Assembly: GCA_020025515.1 (NCBI GenBank)
Contig: JAHHRZ010000001.1
Coordinates: 162,474-226,473 of the forward strand
DNA from: Oscillospiraceae bacterium
GTDB lineage: Bacteria; Bacillota; Clostridia; Oscillospirales; Oscillospiraceae
Direction of reading: 5' to 3'
Length of the DNA: 64,000 nt
Below are positions 25,813-35,117 of this stretch, piece by piece (position 1 is the stretch's first letter; every line of letters begins with the position of its first letter). A model generated the notes under the pieces. The model saw only the letters and a list, made by a program, of their open reading frames with translations. It searched no databases and had not been told where the DNA came from. The translations under genes were made by a program, and so were the position numbers.

Positions 25813-27804
25813 TTATTTGGTATAGGTTTCGATCCAGTCGGTGATTTCCGTCAGCCGTCTCACACGGTGCTTGGGCTTACCAGAGCGGGAAAGCTCGTGG
25901 TTTTCTCCCCGGAACCAGCACAGACGGGAGGGAATCCCACGGTCTGTAATAGCAGTGAACATTTGCAGTCCCTCCGCAATGGGGCAGCGATAGTCCTCGT
26001 CGGAATGAATGAACAAGGTGGGGGTCACCACATTTTTGGCATAGCGCAAAGGAGAGTGGGCCCAGAGTGCTTCCGGTGTGTCAAAGGGATTGCCGTCGCA
26101 CTGGTCTGTGGCAAAGCGGTAGCCGATGTCGGAGACTCCATAGAAGCTGAGCCAGTTGGAAATGGAACGCTGGGAAGCAGCGCAGGCGAAGCGGTCGGTG
26201 TGGCCGATGATCCAGTTTGTCATAAAGCCGCCATAGGAGCCGCCGGTGACGGCCACACGCTTTTGATCGATCTGGGGATAGGTGGACAGGACCAGGTCGG
26301 TAAAGTCCATGATGTTCTGATAGTCCGTTTCGCCGTAATGGCCCCGGATATCTGCAAATTCGTTGCCCCGTCCGTCAGAACCTTTGGGGTTGCAGAAGAA
26401 AACAAAATAGCCGCGGTTGGCCCAGAGCTGCATTTCGTGGTAGAACACAGGGCCATAGACGGTCTTGGGGCCGCCATGGATGTCCAGAATGGCAGGATAG
26501 GTGTTTTGCGGGTCAAAGTCCTTGGGCAGCAGGACCCAGCCTTCTATGTCCAGACCGTCGCTGACCAGAGTCAGGCGGTTTGGCTGTGCCACATATTTGC
26601 CCTCCAGCACCTTTTGGTTGAATGTGCTGATCTGGGTCATTTCGCCGCTGTCCAGATCCAGGGCGTAAAGCTCCTGAAGCTTCATGTCATGCATGGCAAC
26701 CAGCAGGGCGGTATGCTCATCCGGGGAGATGGCGAAAGAATCAATGCTGCCGTCCCGATGGGTAAGGGAGGTGTCGGTGCCGTCGGGAGAGAGGCGGTAC
26801 AGATGAGAATTTCCCCAGCGTGTGGTCAGGTGATAGAGGTTCTCCTTGACGGGCTGCTCAGGGTCGCCGCCTCCATAGCGGCAGTCGCTGCCCACATCGG
26901 AATACATATTTTCCTCCTGCTTCGATACCACGGTCAGCTGGCCTGTGGCCAGATCCACCTCATAGACCCAGGCATTTTCGTTGATACCGTGGCGGTCGCC
27001 CACATTTCCTGTGGCCAAAAGACGGGAATCCGTGGCAATGAGGTCATAGAGGTGAATGGGAAGCCGCTCTGTGACCAGAGAAATTTCTCCGGTTTCACAG
27101 TTCAGCTTCCAGAGCCCGGAAACCTCTGTGGGGCGGGACTGGTAGGACTCTCCTGCAAAGTATGCGCTGCTGCCCATTACGGCCACGGCGCCTACATCAA
27201 AGAGGGGGTCTGTAAGACGCTTGCATTCCCCGGTTTCCGTATTGCACAGAAAGAGTGCGGTTCTTTGCTTGTTGCCGAAGCCCTGTCCGTTGGACCAGAA
27301 GGGGATTTCGTCCAGAACCTCATAGTCCTGATTGTCCTCATAGGACTTGATGACGGCTTCCCGGTCCTCCTTGCTGAACTTGTAATAGTCGGGATGGTTG
27401 GCATCAATAGAGCCGGTGGTCAGATAGGTGTGTGGGCCGACTTTGTGGAGCGTTCCGGCCCGGAAGGGGAGGCAGAAGGCGGGCAGGGCTTCCCCTCCTG
27501 TAATGTCCAGTCGATAAAAATGGGTGAACTGCTCCTTTGCCTTCTGCCGCTTCTGATCGGAGGCGCTGCGGACGGCAGGGAACAGAAGATGGGTTTCGTC
27601 CTCCCAAAGATACCGGCCTTCCTTGCCGAGGTCGGTGAGCTGACGCAGGCCGGAACCGTTATAGAGCCAGAGCCGGGATTCGTAACAGTTTTCCTCCTCC
27701 AGACAGTTGCTGACTACAAAGGCAGCGTTTTTTCCGTCGGGGGAGTACTTGGGCTGGGACAGGGAAAGGTAGCTTAAAAAATCATTCAGTTGCAGCTGTT
27801 CCAT
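25813..27804 (-). CDS. S9 family (prolyl oligopeptidase-type) peptidase
   Basis: 663 residues without signal peptide. The N-terminal two-thirds is a beta-propeller with WD-like strands (KYSPDGKNAAFVVS, FAISPDEHTALLVAM). The C-terminal alpha/beta-hydrolase domain has YPAILDIHGGPKTVYG (oxyanion region), the nucleophile elbow TGGSYGGFMT (Ser523), FIHSDEDYRCP (Asp about 602) and RGENHELSR (His about 634). This matches acylaminoacyl peptidases of the S9C type: release of N-terminal acyl-amino acids or short peptides in the cytosol. RBS AAAGGAG precedes ATG 27804. The alarmone synthetase gene ends 22 nt upstream, so one operon is likely. Confidence 0.92.
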   Translation of the reverse strand: MEQLQLNDFLSYLSLSQPKYSPDGKNAAFVVSNCLEEENCYESRLWLYNGSGLRQLTDLGKEGRYLWEDETHLLFPAVRSASDQKRQKAKEQFTHFYRLDITGGEALPAFCLPFRAGTLHKVGPHTYLTTGSIDANHPDYYKFSKEDREAVIKSYEDNQDYEVLDEIPFWSNGQGFGNKQRTALFLCNTETGECKRLTDPLFDVGAVAVMGSSAYFAGESYQSRPTEVSGLWKLNCETGEISLVTERLPIHLYDLIATDSRLLATGNVGDRHGINENAWVYEVDLATGQLTVVSKQEENMYSDVGSDCRYGGGDPEQPVKENLYHLTTRWGNSHLYRLSPDGTDTSLTHRDGSIDSFAISPDEHTALLVAMHDMKLQELYALDLDSGEMTQISTFNQKVLEGKYVAQPNRLTLVSDGLDIEGWVLLPKDFDPQNTYPAILDIHGGPKTVYGPVFYHEMQLWANRGYFVFFCNPKGSDGRGNEFADIRGHYGETDYQNIMDFTDLVLSTYPQIDQKRVAVTGGSYGGFMTNWIIGHTDRFACAASQRSISNWLSFYGVSDIGYRFATDQCDGNPFDTPEALWAHSPLRYAKNVVTPTLFIHSDEDYRCPIAEGLQMFTAITDRGIPSRLCWFRGENHELSRSGKPKHRVRRLTEITDWIETYTK

Positions 27805-27826
27805 TGTGTCAATTCTCCTTTGCTTG

Positions 27827-28489
27827 TTAAATCATATCGGTTTCTTTATCTGGTAACTGCTGAATCTCTCTGTAGATCTGCTCCATCTGCCGGTCTACCT
27901 GGGCGATGGACTCGGAGGCCTGGAGCATTTCCCGGGAAATGCGGGCGGGGATATCTTTCTGGGATTTATAGCGCAGGTCGTGCTCCAAACTGGCCCAAAA
28001 GTCCATGGCGATGGTCCGGAGCTGGACCTCCACATTGACAAACTCGGTGTGATCGGACAGATAAATGGGAAGCTGGATGTCCAGATGGAGGCTTCGATAG
28101 CCGTTGTAATTGGGGTGTTTGATGTAGTCCTGGGTTTTAATCAGACGGATATCCGACTGCCGCAGCAGCATTTCCGCCACATCATATACGTCGCTGACAT
28201 AGCTGCATACCACACGGATGCCTGCAATATCATTGAGATTTTGTTTGGCGGAATCCAGACTGATTTCAAAGTTTCGGTTCTGAAGCTTGGCTGCAATGCT
28301 GGCAGTGGACTTGAGCCTGCCTTCAATATGATGAATGGGACTGCGGCCGGAGCGCACATGAAATTCATCGTTCAGCACCTCAAATTTGATTTGCAGCTGC
28401 TTGAGCGCTGCCTGATACAGGTGCTGAAGGGCCAGATATTCCTGATAATTTTCAAAGAGCTCCATGGCGGCCTTGTCTGTCTGGCTCAT
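27827..28489 (-). CDS. Small alarmone synthetase (RelA/SpoT domain), RelP/YwaC-like
   Basis: 220 residues: one (p)ppGpp synthetase domain without hydrolase, TGS or ACT domains. Motifs: RSPIHHIEGRLKSTASIAAKL, LNDIAGIRVVCSYVSDVY, PNYNGYRSLHL (substrate-binding Tyr and Arg) and VEVQLRTIAMDFWASLEH (catalytic Glu). A C-terminal amphipathic helix is typical of these tetrameric enzymes. Sequence is nearer to B. subtilis YwaC (RelP) than to YjbM (RelQ), judged by the DIAGIR and TIAMDFW contexts. It would make (p)ppGpp from ATP and GDP/GTP under stress. AAGGAGGG precedes ATG 28489. Co-transcribed with the S9 peptidase, a pairing that could link peptide recycling to starvation signalling (speculative). 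Confidence 0.9.
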   Translation of the reverse strand: MSQTDKAAMELFENYQEYLALQHLYQAALKQLQIKFEVLNDEFHVRSGRSPIHHIEGRLKSTASIAAKLQNRNFEISLDSAKQNLNDIAGIRVVCSYVSDVYDVAEMLLRQSDIRLIKTQDYIKHPNYNGYRSLHLDIQLPIYLSDHTEFVNVEVQLRTIAMDFWASLEHDLRYKSQKDIPARISREMLQASESIAQVDRQMEQIYREIQQLPDKETDMI

Positions 28490-28601
28490 GAAATCCCTCC
28501 TTTATGGGGTCTTGTATGAGTTCTATTGTACTGTCCAGTCCTGGGGGAATCAAGTGCAATTTTAGAGCGGAGAGAAAAATGAAAAAATTTGAAAATAGCA
28601 G

Positions 28602-28630
28602 TTGACAAACCAGGGGGGGTATGGTAATAT
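28602..28630 (+). promoter_or_regulatory. Promoter of the tRNA cluster
   Basis: TTGACA (28602-28607), 17-nt spacer, TAATAT (28625-28630), 36 nt before the first tRNA. The preceding 110 nt back to the alarmone synthetase hold nothing else. Confidence 0.8.
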
Positions 28631-28665
28631 ATCACCCGTGAGCGGCTGAGCCGCTTCTGACATAT

Positions 28666-28739
28666 GGGCCTTTAGCTCAGTTGGTTAGAGCCTCCGGCTC
28701 ATAACCGGATCGTCCCGGGTTCGAATCCCTGAAGGCCCA
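28666..28739 (+). tRNA. tRNA with CAT anticodon (Met, or Ile2 after lysidine modification)
   Basis: 74 nt plus encoded CCA (to 28742). Acceptor GGGCCTT/AAGGCCC; anticodon loop CTCATAA. The body (CCTTTAGCTCAGTTGGTTAGAGC, CGGCTCATAACCG) resembles bacterial tRNA-Ile2 at least as much as elongator tRNA-Met; sequence alone by eye does not settle it. Confidence 0.85.
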
Positions 28740-28780
28740 CCAGTGTGTTCAGGCTGCAAGAGCCTTGGAAATATAGATAT

Positions 28781-28853
<73 letters not shown>

Positions 28854-28905
28854 CCACAATCAAGCGCCCACATTTGTGGGCGGTTGGTTGTAACATTTCA
28901 GATAT

Positions 28906-28978
<73 letters not shown>

Positions 28979-28983
28979 CCAGA

Positions 28984-29014
28984 AAGAGATGATCTTCGGA
29001 TCGTCTCTTTTTTT
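28984..29014 (+). terminator. Terminator of the tRNA cluster
   Basis: AAGAGATGATC TTCG GATCGTCTCTT stem with a tetraloop, followed by TTTTT. Confidence 0.92.
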
Positions 29015-29218
29015 CTTGGCCGTCTTTTGACTTTTCGTAAAATGTTTTGATTATGCACCCGAATCGTTTTTCTGCGCACCAGCCTATGTGAAAGCCACAT
29101 GCTTCCAGCATGCAGCCCTGACATTACCGAACAGGGTTCTTTGCATCATGGTCCTTTAAAAGGAATGGATATAGTTTGAATTTTACCTAATATCAAGTTA
29201 AATCACAGGAGGGATTAT

Positions 29219-29701
29219 ATGATTACTTTTGTGGAGCTGAGGACACCGACGGAACTCGAAAAAGTTGTGAAACAGTACTTTTCAGAAAATGATTCATGGA
29301 ACAGCATTGTGGAAGCAGAAAAGGAACTATGTGAATTCTATAATACCAACACCGAGGAAGAAAATGAGATTATTGCATACGAAGTCATGAACGGGGAACA
29401 GGTGTGTGGTTTGATACAATTTGATTATAGCAAGGGAGGTTTTCTCAAGAAGGAGCAACTTGTAATCAACCTTCTTTCCCTTATCACATATTCGCCGGAT
29501 GCAGTGCGGGAAATTCATCAAGCGCTGCTTCAAAAACACAGCCTGTCGGGACAGCTGGTACATACACTTACCAAAACAGAAGAGAACACTTCTATTCATC
29601 AATTCTTAAAACAGGAAGGCTTTAAAGAGCATCGCAACAGTTATAAACATCCGAAATATGGGTTTGAGGCAGGTTCGCTGTATTTTATCAAACAGGTTTA
29701 A
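29219..29701 (+). CDS. Small uncharacterised protein, possibly GNAT-like
   Basis: 160 residues, AT-rich, with GGAGG before ATG 29219. The pattern IIAYEVMNGEQVCGLIQFDYSKGG followed by QLVINLLSLITYSPDAVREIHQALLQK and a terminal FLKQEGFKEHRNSYKHPKYGFEAGSLYFIKQV resembles the order of elements in GNAT acetyltransferases (strand with bulge, helix, EGF-type loop), but the acetyl-CoA pyrophosphate loop is not evident. It stands alone. The 200 nt upstream, back to the tRNA terminator, show no other gene. Confidence 0.5.
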   Translation: MITFVELRTPTELEKVVKQYFSENDSWNSIVEAEKELCEFYNTNTEEENEIIAYEVMNGEQVCGLIQFDYSKGGFLKKEQLVINLLSLITYSPDAVREIHQALLQKHSLSGQLVHTLTKTEENTSIHQFLKQEGFKEHRNSYKHPKYGFEAGSLYFIKQV

Positions 29702-29764
29702 ACGGGTTTCTGCACTGTGTGACAAACTGTTTTGTCACTTATAAATTCAGGAATCGGTATTTTT

Positions 29765-29802
29765 ACAATCTCCCATGCCGGCGCAGCGGCATGGGAGATT
29801 GT
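29765..29802. repeat. 16-bp perfect inverted repeat
   Basis: ACAATCTCCCATGCCG and CGGCATGGGAGATTGT around GCGCAG; no T run on either side. Confidence 0.75.
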
Positions 29803-30019
29803 GAATTTGCGAGAGAGCGGAATCAGGACAGTGGAAGACTCCGTGGTAGAAAATAGTTTTTCCGGCTGTGATGCGGCAAGCATTTCGGACATGGAACGGC
29901 ATTTTAAAGTGTTCAGTAGTACCCCAAAATAGCTCAGTTTCCAAGGATGCCAAAGGGCTTTTCCCACCAACTGGCAGAATTTGAACCCACATAGTTCGGT
30001 ATTCAGGAGCCAAAACGCA

Positions 30020-30069
30020 GGCAGTACCATTTTTGAAGCGATGGATTTCAAAAATGGCACTGCCTTTTT
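30020..30069 (+). terminator. Strong intrinsic terminator without an obvious gene
   Basis: GGCAGTACCATTTTTGAA pairs with TTCAAAAATGGCACTGCC (one mismatch), then TTTTT. Confidence 0.8.
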
Positions 30070-30421
30070 CTCAGAATAAAATAGACAACCTTTTTCTGTT
30101 GCATTTGTTTTCTGACTTTTAAGGAAGATCATCCCAATGCCATAGGCGAACAATAAAATATGACTGCGGATTTTGCTTTATGAAAGAAAGCCTGTTTATA
30201 TGGGGCGGATGCCGGGAAGAATCTTTGCGGGGACAGTCTGAAGATACCACAAGACCCTGAACGCTGGGGGATTTACAGAGGGAGGATTTGAAGAAAAGGG
30301 TCCTTTCTGATGTACCAAAATAGCTGTTATTCCTTTGAGGACATTTGCACATGCCTGTGTGACATTATGATAACCTGTGTATATTTTTGTCGAATTTGAT
30401 AAAAATTTAAAGAAATATATG

Positions 30422-30449
30422 TTGACATTGGGCAAACCTGCGATATAAT
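30422..30449 (+). promoter_or_regulatory. Promoter of glyA
   Basis: TTGACA (30422-30427), 16-nt spacer, TATAAT (30444-30449). Confidence 0.85.
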
Positions 30450-30675
30450 ATAGGCAACTTCACAGCAGCAAGCCTTTTATTGTATTCTGAACTGTAGAAT
30501 TCGGGATATGAGTAGAAATCTCTGGGGATCTTATGGAATTCATTGCCGAAGATGTAAGATTCTTGTCTAAACGATTGTGAAAATCGGCAGAAAACACATT
30601 GCGATTTTGATAAGCTGCAATGGGAAATCCAGAGGATGGTTTGTTCATTTTAAATTGAAAAGAGGAAATGATATT
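30450..30675 (+). other. Long glyA leader
   Basis: About 220 nt between promoter and start codon, with GAATTC-centred symmetry (near 30495 and 30536). No known riboswitch core (glycine, THF, ZTP, T-box) is recognised. Confidence 0.4.
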
Positions 30676-31938
30676 ATGCACAGCACACTTAAAGACAACA
30701 TGAAGTATTTGTCCAATTTCGACCCTGAAATCGTAGATTTGATGGAAAAAGAGTACGAGCGTCAGTGTGAAAATATTGAGCTGATTGCCTCCGAAAATAT
30801 CGCATCTCCTGCCGTCATTGCTGCTATGGGTTCCGTTCTCACCAACAAGTATGCCGAGGGCTATCCCGGACACCGCTACTATGGTGGCTGCATCCATGTA
30901 GATGGGATCGAGGAAATCGCCATTGAGCGGGCCAAGAAGCTCTTTGGCGCAGAATACGCCAACGTGCAGCCCCACTCCGGCGCACAGGCCAATCTGGCTG
31001 TCTATGCCGCATTGCTGCAGCCCGGTGATACGCTCATGGGCATGGACCTGCAGAACGGCGGCCACCTGACCCACGGTGCAAAGGTCAACCTGTCCGGTAA
31101 GATCTATAACAGCGTTTGCTATGGCATCAATCCCGAGACCGGCCGCATTGACTACAATGAAGTGGAGGACATGGTCAAGAAGTATCGTCCCAAGCTGCTG
31201 GTAGCCGGCGCTTCTGCCTATCCCCGTGCCATTGACTTCTCCGCTTTCGCTGAGATTGCACACAACAACGGCGCTCTTCTGATGGTTGACATGGCACATA
31301 TTGCCGGTCTGGTAGCCGGCGGCCAGCATCAGAATCCTGTGCCCTATGCCGATGTGGTAACCACCACCACCCACAAGACGCTCCGTGGTCCCCGTGGCGG
31401 CATGATCCTGGCAAAGGAGGAGTTCGGCAAGAAGATCAACTCTGCCGTGTTCCCCGGCTCTCAGGGCGGCCCTCTGATGCATGTGATCGCTGCAAAGGCA
31501 ATCTGCCTGAAGGAAGCACTGTCTCCCGCCTTTGCTGAGTATGCAAAGGGTGTCGTGGAGAACTCCGCTGCCATGGCCAAGGCGCTGCTGTCTCGTAACA
31601 TCGATCTGGTGACCGGCGGTACAGACAACCATCTGGTTCTGACCGATTTGCGGAAGCTGGGCATCACCGGTAAGGACCTCCAGGAGAAGCTGGACGAGGT
31701 CCACATCACCGTCAACAAGAATTCCATCCCCAATGACCCCGCCAAGGCCAGCGTCACCAGCGGTGTCCGTATCGGTACTGCCGCAGTTACCACCAGAGGC
31801 TTCAAGCCTGAGGATATGGATACCATTGCACAGTGCATCTATGACATCGCTACGGATGCAGAAGGCAAGCATGACGAAGTGATTGCCCGTGTGAAGGCCC
31901 TGACTGACGCACATCCTCTGTATCCCACCGAGGACTAA
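30676..31938 (+). CDS. glyA: Serine hydroxymethyltransferase
   Basis: 420 residues from ATG 30676 (AGAGGAAA upstream); an in-frame upstream ATG at 30577 would add 33 residues absent from the family. Hallmarks: IELIASENIASPAVIAAMGSVLTNKYAEGYPGHRYYGG in pattern, QPHSGAQANLAVY, DMAHIAGLVAGG and the PLP-lysine motif TTTTHKTLRGPRGG. It converts serine and tetrahydrofolate to glycine and methylene-THF, the main one-carbon source, as a cytosolic PLP enzyme. Monocistronic: own promoter, long leader, terminator after it. Confidence 0.97.
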   Translation: MHSTLKDNMKYLSNFDPEIVDLMEKEYERQCENIELIASENIASPAVIAAMGSVLTNKYAEGYPGHRYYGGCIHVDGIEEIAIERAKKLFGAEYANVQPHSGAQANLAVYAALLQPGDTLMGMDLQNGGHLTHGAKVNLSGKIYNSVCYGINPETGRIDYNEVEDMVKKYRPKLLVAGASAYPRAIDFSAFAEIAHNNGALLMVDMAHIAGLVAGGQHQNPVPYADVVTTTTHKTLRGPRGGMILAKEEFGKKINSAVFPGSQGGPLMHVIAAKAICLKEALSPAFAEYAKGVVENSAAMAKALLSRNIDLVTGGTDNHLVLTDLRKLGITGKDLQEKLDEVHITVNKNSIPNDPAKASVTSGVRIGTAAVTTRGFKPEDMDTIAQCIYDIATDAEGKHDEVIARVKALTDAHPLYPTED

Positions 31939-31972
31939 GTCCCGCCTTTGAAAGAATCATCAAGATAGAACA

Positions 31973-32011
31973 GGTCTGCCGCAGAAGGTTTCTTTTGCGG
32001 CAGACCTTTTT
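31973..32011 (+). terminator. Terminator of glyA
   Basis: GGTCTGCCGCA/TGCGGCAGACC then TTTTT. Confidence 0.9.
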
Positions 32012-32146
32012 ATGTCATATTTGGAGAGAATTTCGGATTTAATCGGGGAAGCATCCAAGTGGCTTGTCATTCTCCGGAAAGAATGTTATACTAAAGCGAA
32101 GAATGAAACATGGCCGGATTTTTTCGGGCAGCAAGGAGGAATCCCA

Positions 32147-34861
32147 ATGAATACACAGGCGTTAATCGGTTCTATGCAGGATACCTTGTCTTTTTCCTAT
32201 GGCCCTGTGCTGCGCAACAGAACCCAGAAGGCGGCAGCGTCCTCCCGTGTGTATCAGGAGGGCTTTGTCTCCCCGAAAATCAATATTGGTGAGGGAGAAC
32301 TCCTGCTGCAAGAGATTGGCACCTTGGAGGCTGCCCGGCTCAGCATGGATCTGGGGAAAGTGGCAGTGCTGAACTTTGCCAATGGGGAGGAGCCCTGCGG
32401 CGGTGCCCGACAGGGAACCAACACCCAGGAGGAGTATCTGTGCAGAAATACCAACCTGTACCACTGCCTCACAAGACCTCAGCTATTGGAACCGTTTTAT
32501 GGATACCATCGGGCCAGAGGTCAGTCCTCCGACCGGGTCATCTATACCCAGGGAATTACGGTGTTCAAAGATGGCGCTCCGGTGCCGGACTATCTGCCCC
32601 ACAGGAAATGGTATGAAATCGATGTCCTCACCTGTGCGGCTCCTTCCATGGAAGAGACGCCGCACTTAGGAGACGGTGCGAGAGAGATCCTGTTCAGAAG
32701 CCGAATCCGCAACATTTGCGAGGCCGCCCGGGACAATGACGTGCAGGTCTTGATTCTGGGGGCCTTTGGCTGCGGAGCCTTTGGAAATCCTCCTCTGGTG
32801 GTGGCGCAGGCCTTTCATAAGGTGCTGATGGAGGAAGGGTGCAGAAGGTATTTCCGCCGGGTGATTTTTGCCATCCTGAAAACGGAAGAGACAGACCCCA
32901 ATGATGCCGCCTTTTCTCAGGTCTTTTTTGGGGCCGGGGAAGAGGCATGTCAGGAGGAAAGCGCCCTGACCCGGTGGCAGCGTGGAAATCCCTGGTATAA
33001 AAAGCAGATTTCCATTTTGGGAGATTCCATCAGCACATTGGAGGGATTCCAGCCTCAGGGGTATCCGGTCTATTATGAAGGGGAAATTCAGGAAAAGACC
33101 GGAATTCGGAAACGGGAGGATACCTGGTGGGGGCAGGTCATTTCCCATTTTGGGGCGGACCTGCTGATAAACAATTCCTATGCGGGACGGACCGTAGTGC
33201 CCGGGGCGGGTCTGGAAGAGGAACCCCAAGGGGGCAGATTCCGCTGGGACCTGCATATGGAAGAGCTGATGCCCCAGGGAATTATGATTTATCTGGGAAT
33301 CAACGACTGGATGCGGGGCGTTCCTGTTTCTCAGTTTCGCCGGGCCTATGGGGATCTGCTGGAGCAGCTGCGGTGCCGCTACCCGGAGGCGGTGCTGTGG
33401 TGCTGTACCCTCTGCGAAACCCGGATGTCTGCTGCCCCTCAGTTTGTCTTTCCAAAGGCCTTTGGAGGCATTGCACTGTCGGAATATAATGACGCTATCT
33501 GTCAGGCGGCCGGGGAGAAGGGGGCTCTCTGTCTGGATTTGCACAGCCAGAATACGCCCTATGACTCGCTGGACGGACTTCACCCCAATCTGCAGGGAAT
33601 GCGGACCCTGGCCCTGGGTATCTTGAGAGCCACCGTAGACCCTACGGGCCTGGTGCTGCTGCCCATGGAGCAGGTGGAGCTGCCGGAGAAAGAGGGATCC
33701 CGGGAGGAAACTGCCAGAGCTTCTCTTTCCCAAATGGAAAAAGCTATGGAGAGCTTCTTTGCCTCCGGCTATCGAGACAGCGTTTCCTTTCAGACGGTGC
33801 TGTTTTATTGTCCCAGAGTCCCTCTGTATTTTCCAGAGGGAGAAGAAGGTCTCTTGAAAATCCATACCAGGATGGGAGAAATGATTCCTGCCTTTACTTC
33901 TGAAAAAGAGACGGAAAAGGCACCCAAGGGGCAGCTGCTTCGTCTCTGGCCGGAGGAATATCTGCCTCTCATTGAGAAAGAGAACTGCCCGGTGATCATC
34001 GATCCCTTCCGGGACAACAGATTTGTGCTTTCGCAGAAGGTGCTTCGGGAGGTCCTTGCCCCTGCCATTTCTATGGACCCAAACTGTGTTCTGGTCCCGG
34101 AACCGGGAACAACCCTGCTGGGCGAGATGCTGGAGGGACGCTTCCTATGTGAAAAGCAACTGTCCGTGGAGGGCAGAAACGCCGTTATGGAGGTTCGGGA
34201 TCAGGAAAAGGGAATCAGGATGGAGTTGTGGTGCATCGATACGGTGACACCCGGGCTGGAGGCGGTCTGGGAAACGAGCCTGCGCCGCATTGCCCAGCGC
34301 ATGGAGCTGCGGCACCCCAATATTCAGCAGTATCCCACCATGTTCCGGGCCGGACAATACCTGTGCATCCTTCGTCAGAGTGAAGAGGGAATGCTGATGC
34401 AGGATGCCATGAAAGTCAGGGTCCCTTCCTTGCAGGCGCTGAGCTGGGGGCGGGAGCTGGCAAGTGCCCTGTCCTATCTGGAAAAGAAGGGGCTGCTGCT
34501 CAGCAATCTCAGCCCCAGGCGGATTTTGATTCATCACAACCACATCCGACTGTGTGACTTATCGGGACTGGTATCCCGGAATGGGGTCATTCCGGCCCCC
34601 AGAGGCACTGCCAGAGGCTATGCCCCCAGAGAAGGGATGCAGGAGTCCGGAAGCCATGTCTATACAGTGGGGATGCTGCTATACCATCTGCTTACAGGGA
34701 TCAATCCCAATGAACCGGGCTTCACGTATCTTCCTCTGTCTGCCACGAAGCTGGACCGGCGGTTTGCCCAGACAGTGGATCGCTGCCTTCTGGTAGAGCC
34801 GGAGGGACGGTATAGGGACTGCGAGGCACTGTTGCAGGCCCTGGAAGAGATTGCGTTGTGA
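32147..34861 (+). CDS. Four-part fusion: PARG-like macrodomain, SGNH hydrolase, SseB-like region, pseudokinase
   Basis: 904 residues; ATG 32147 has AAGGAGG upstream. Residues 1 to about 275 match the microbial PARG-like family (TIGR02452): FANGEEPCGGARQGTNTQEE with Gln94-Glu95-Glu96 as the expected catalytic loop, then LCRNTNLY and ILGAFGCGAFGNPP. Residues about 288-500 are an SGNH hydrolase: ILGDSIS (Ser294), YLGINDW (Asn386), DGLHPN (Asp476, His479). About 550-655 resembles SseB-type domains (VPLYFPEGEEGLLKIHTRMGEMIPAFTS). The C-terminal 230 residues look like a Ser/Thr kinase lobe, but the HRD position reads LSNLSPRRIL and DFG reads DLSGL, so it is probably catalytically dead. Likely cytosolic. 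It may remove ADP-ribose or acyl groups from targets chosen by the pseudokinase; that is speculation. Confidence 0.82.
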   Translation: MNTQALIGSMQDTLSFSYGPVLRNRTQKAAASSRVYQEGFVSPKINIGEGELLLQEIGTLEAARLSMDLGKVAVLNFANGEEPCGGARQGTNTQEEYLCRNTNLYHCLTRPQLLEPFYGYHRARGQSSDRVIYTQGITVFKDGAPVPDYLPHRKWYEIDVLTCAAPSMEETPHLGDGAREILFRSRIRNICEAARDNDVQVLILGAFGCGAFGNPPLVVAQAFHKVLMEEGCRRYFRRVIFAILKTEETDPNDAAFSQVFFGAGEEACQEESALTRWQRGNPWYKKQISILGDSISTLEGFQPQGYPVYYEGEIQEKTGIRKREDTWWGQVISHFGADLLINNSYAGRTVVPGAGLEEEPQGGRFRWDLHMEELMPQGIMIYLGINDWMRGVPVSQFRRAYGDLLEQLRCRYPEAVLWCCTLCETRMSAAPQFVFPKAFGGIALSEYNDAICQAAGEKGALCLDLHSQNTPYDSLDGLHPNLQGMRTLALGILRATVDPTGLVLLPMEQVELPEKEGSREETARASLSQMEKAMESFFASGYRDSVSFQTVLFYCPRVPLYFPEGEEGLLKIHTRMGEMIPAFTSEKETEKAPKGQLLRLWPEEYLPLIEKENCPVIIDPFRDNRFVLSQKVLREVLAPAISMDPNCVLVPEPGTTLLGEMLEGRFLCEKQLSVEGRNAVMEVRDQEKGIRMELWCIDTVTPGLEAVWETSLRRIAQRMELRHPNIQQYPTMFRAGQYLCILRQSEEGMLMQDAMKVRVPSLQALSWGRELASALSYLEKKGLLLSNLSPRRILIHHNHIRLCDLSGLVSRNGVIPAPRGTARGYAPREGMQESGSHVYTVGMLLYHLLTGINPNEPGFTYLPLSATKLDRRFAQTVDRCLLVEPEGRYRDCEALLQALEEIAL

Positions 34862-35055
34862 GCATCAAATAGGAACTTTTTCCGATGATTCCTTCCGGTT
34901 TTCAGAAGGTGCGATACAGGTTCCTTCCGCTTTAGTGACCGGATGTGAAAGAACGGGGAAAGTATGTTCCCAATCGGCTGCATCGTTTCGCTGTAAGCCG
35001 GATAGACAACAGTACCAAACGATAAAAGCATGGACTTTTCGGAAGAAGCAACAGA

Positions 35056-35106
35056 AACCGCAGCGACAGAGTAAAAAAACTTACTCCGCCGCCGCGGTTT
35101 TTTGGA
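35056..35106 (+). terminator. Intrinsic terminator after the fusion gene
   Basis: AACCGC...GCGGTT outer stem with an inner GAGTAA/TTACTC hairpin, followed by TTTTTT. The first 190 nt after the stop codon hold no gene. Confidence 0.75.
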
Positions 35107-35117
35107 AACAAAAACCA

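Larger units (their letters stand above)
29702..30421. other. Long non-coding stretch with palindromes
   Basis: About 720 nt without a convincing gene. Short ORFs on both strands lack ribosome sites. It holds a near-perfect 16-bp palindrome (29765-29802), a GTGACAA/TTGTCAC repeat near 29720, and a strong terminator (30020-30069) without a clear gene in front of it. A small RNA or a decayed repeat element is possible. Confidence 0.5.

Noticed and set aside
25807..27777. 656-codon plus-strand frame opposite the S9 peptidase
   Set aside because: The peptidase has a full catalytic triad and RBS; the opposite frame has neither motif nor start signal.
29698..30153. Minus-strand 151-codon frame as a gene
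   Set aside because: No RBS, no recognisable domain, and it reads through the strong palindrome and the terminator stem.
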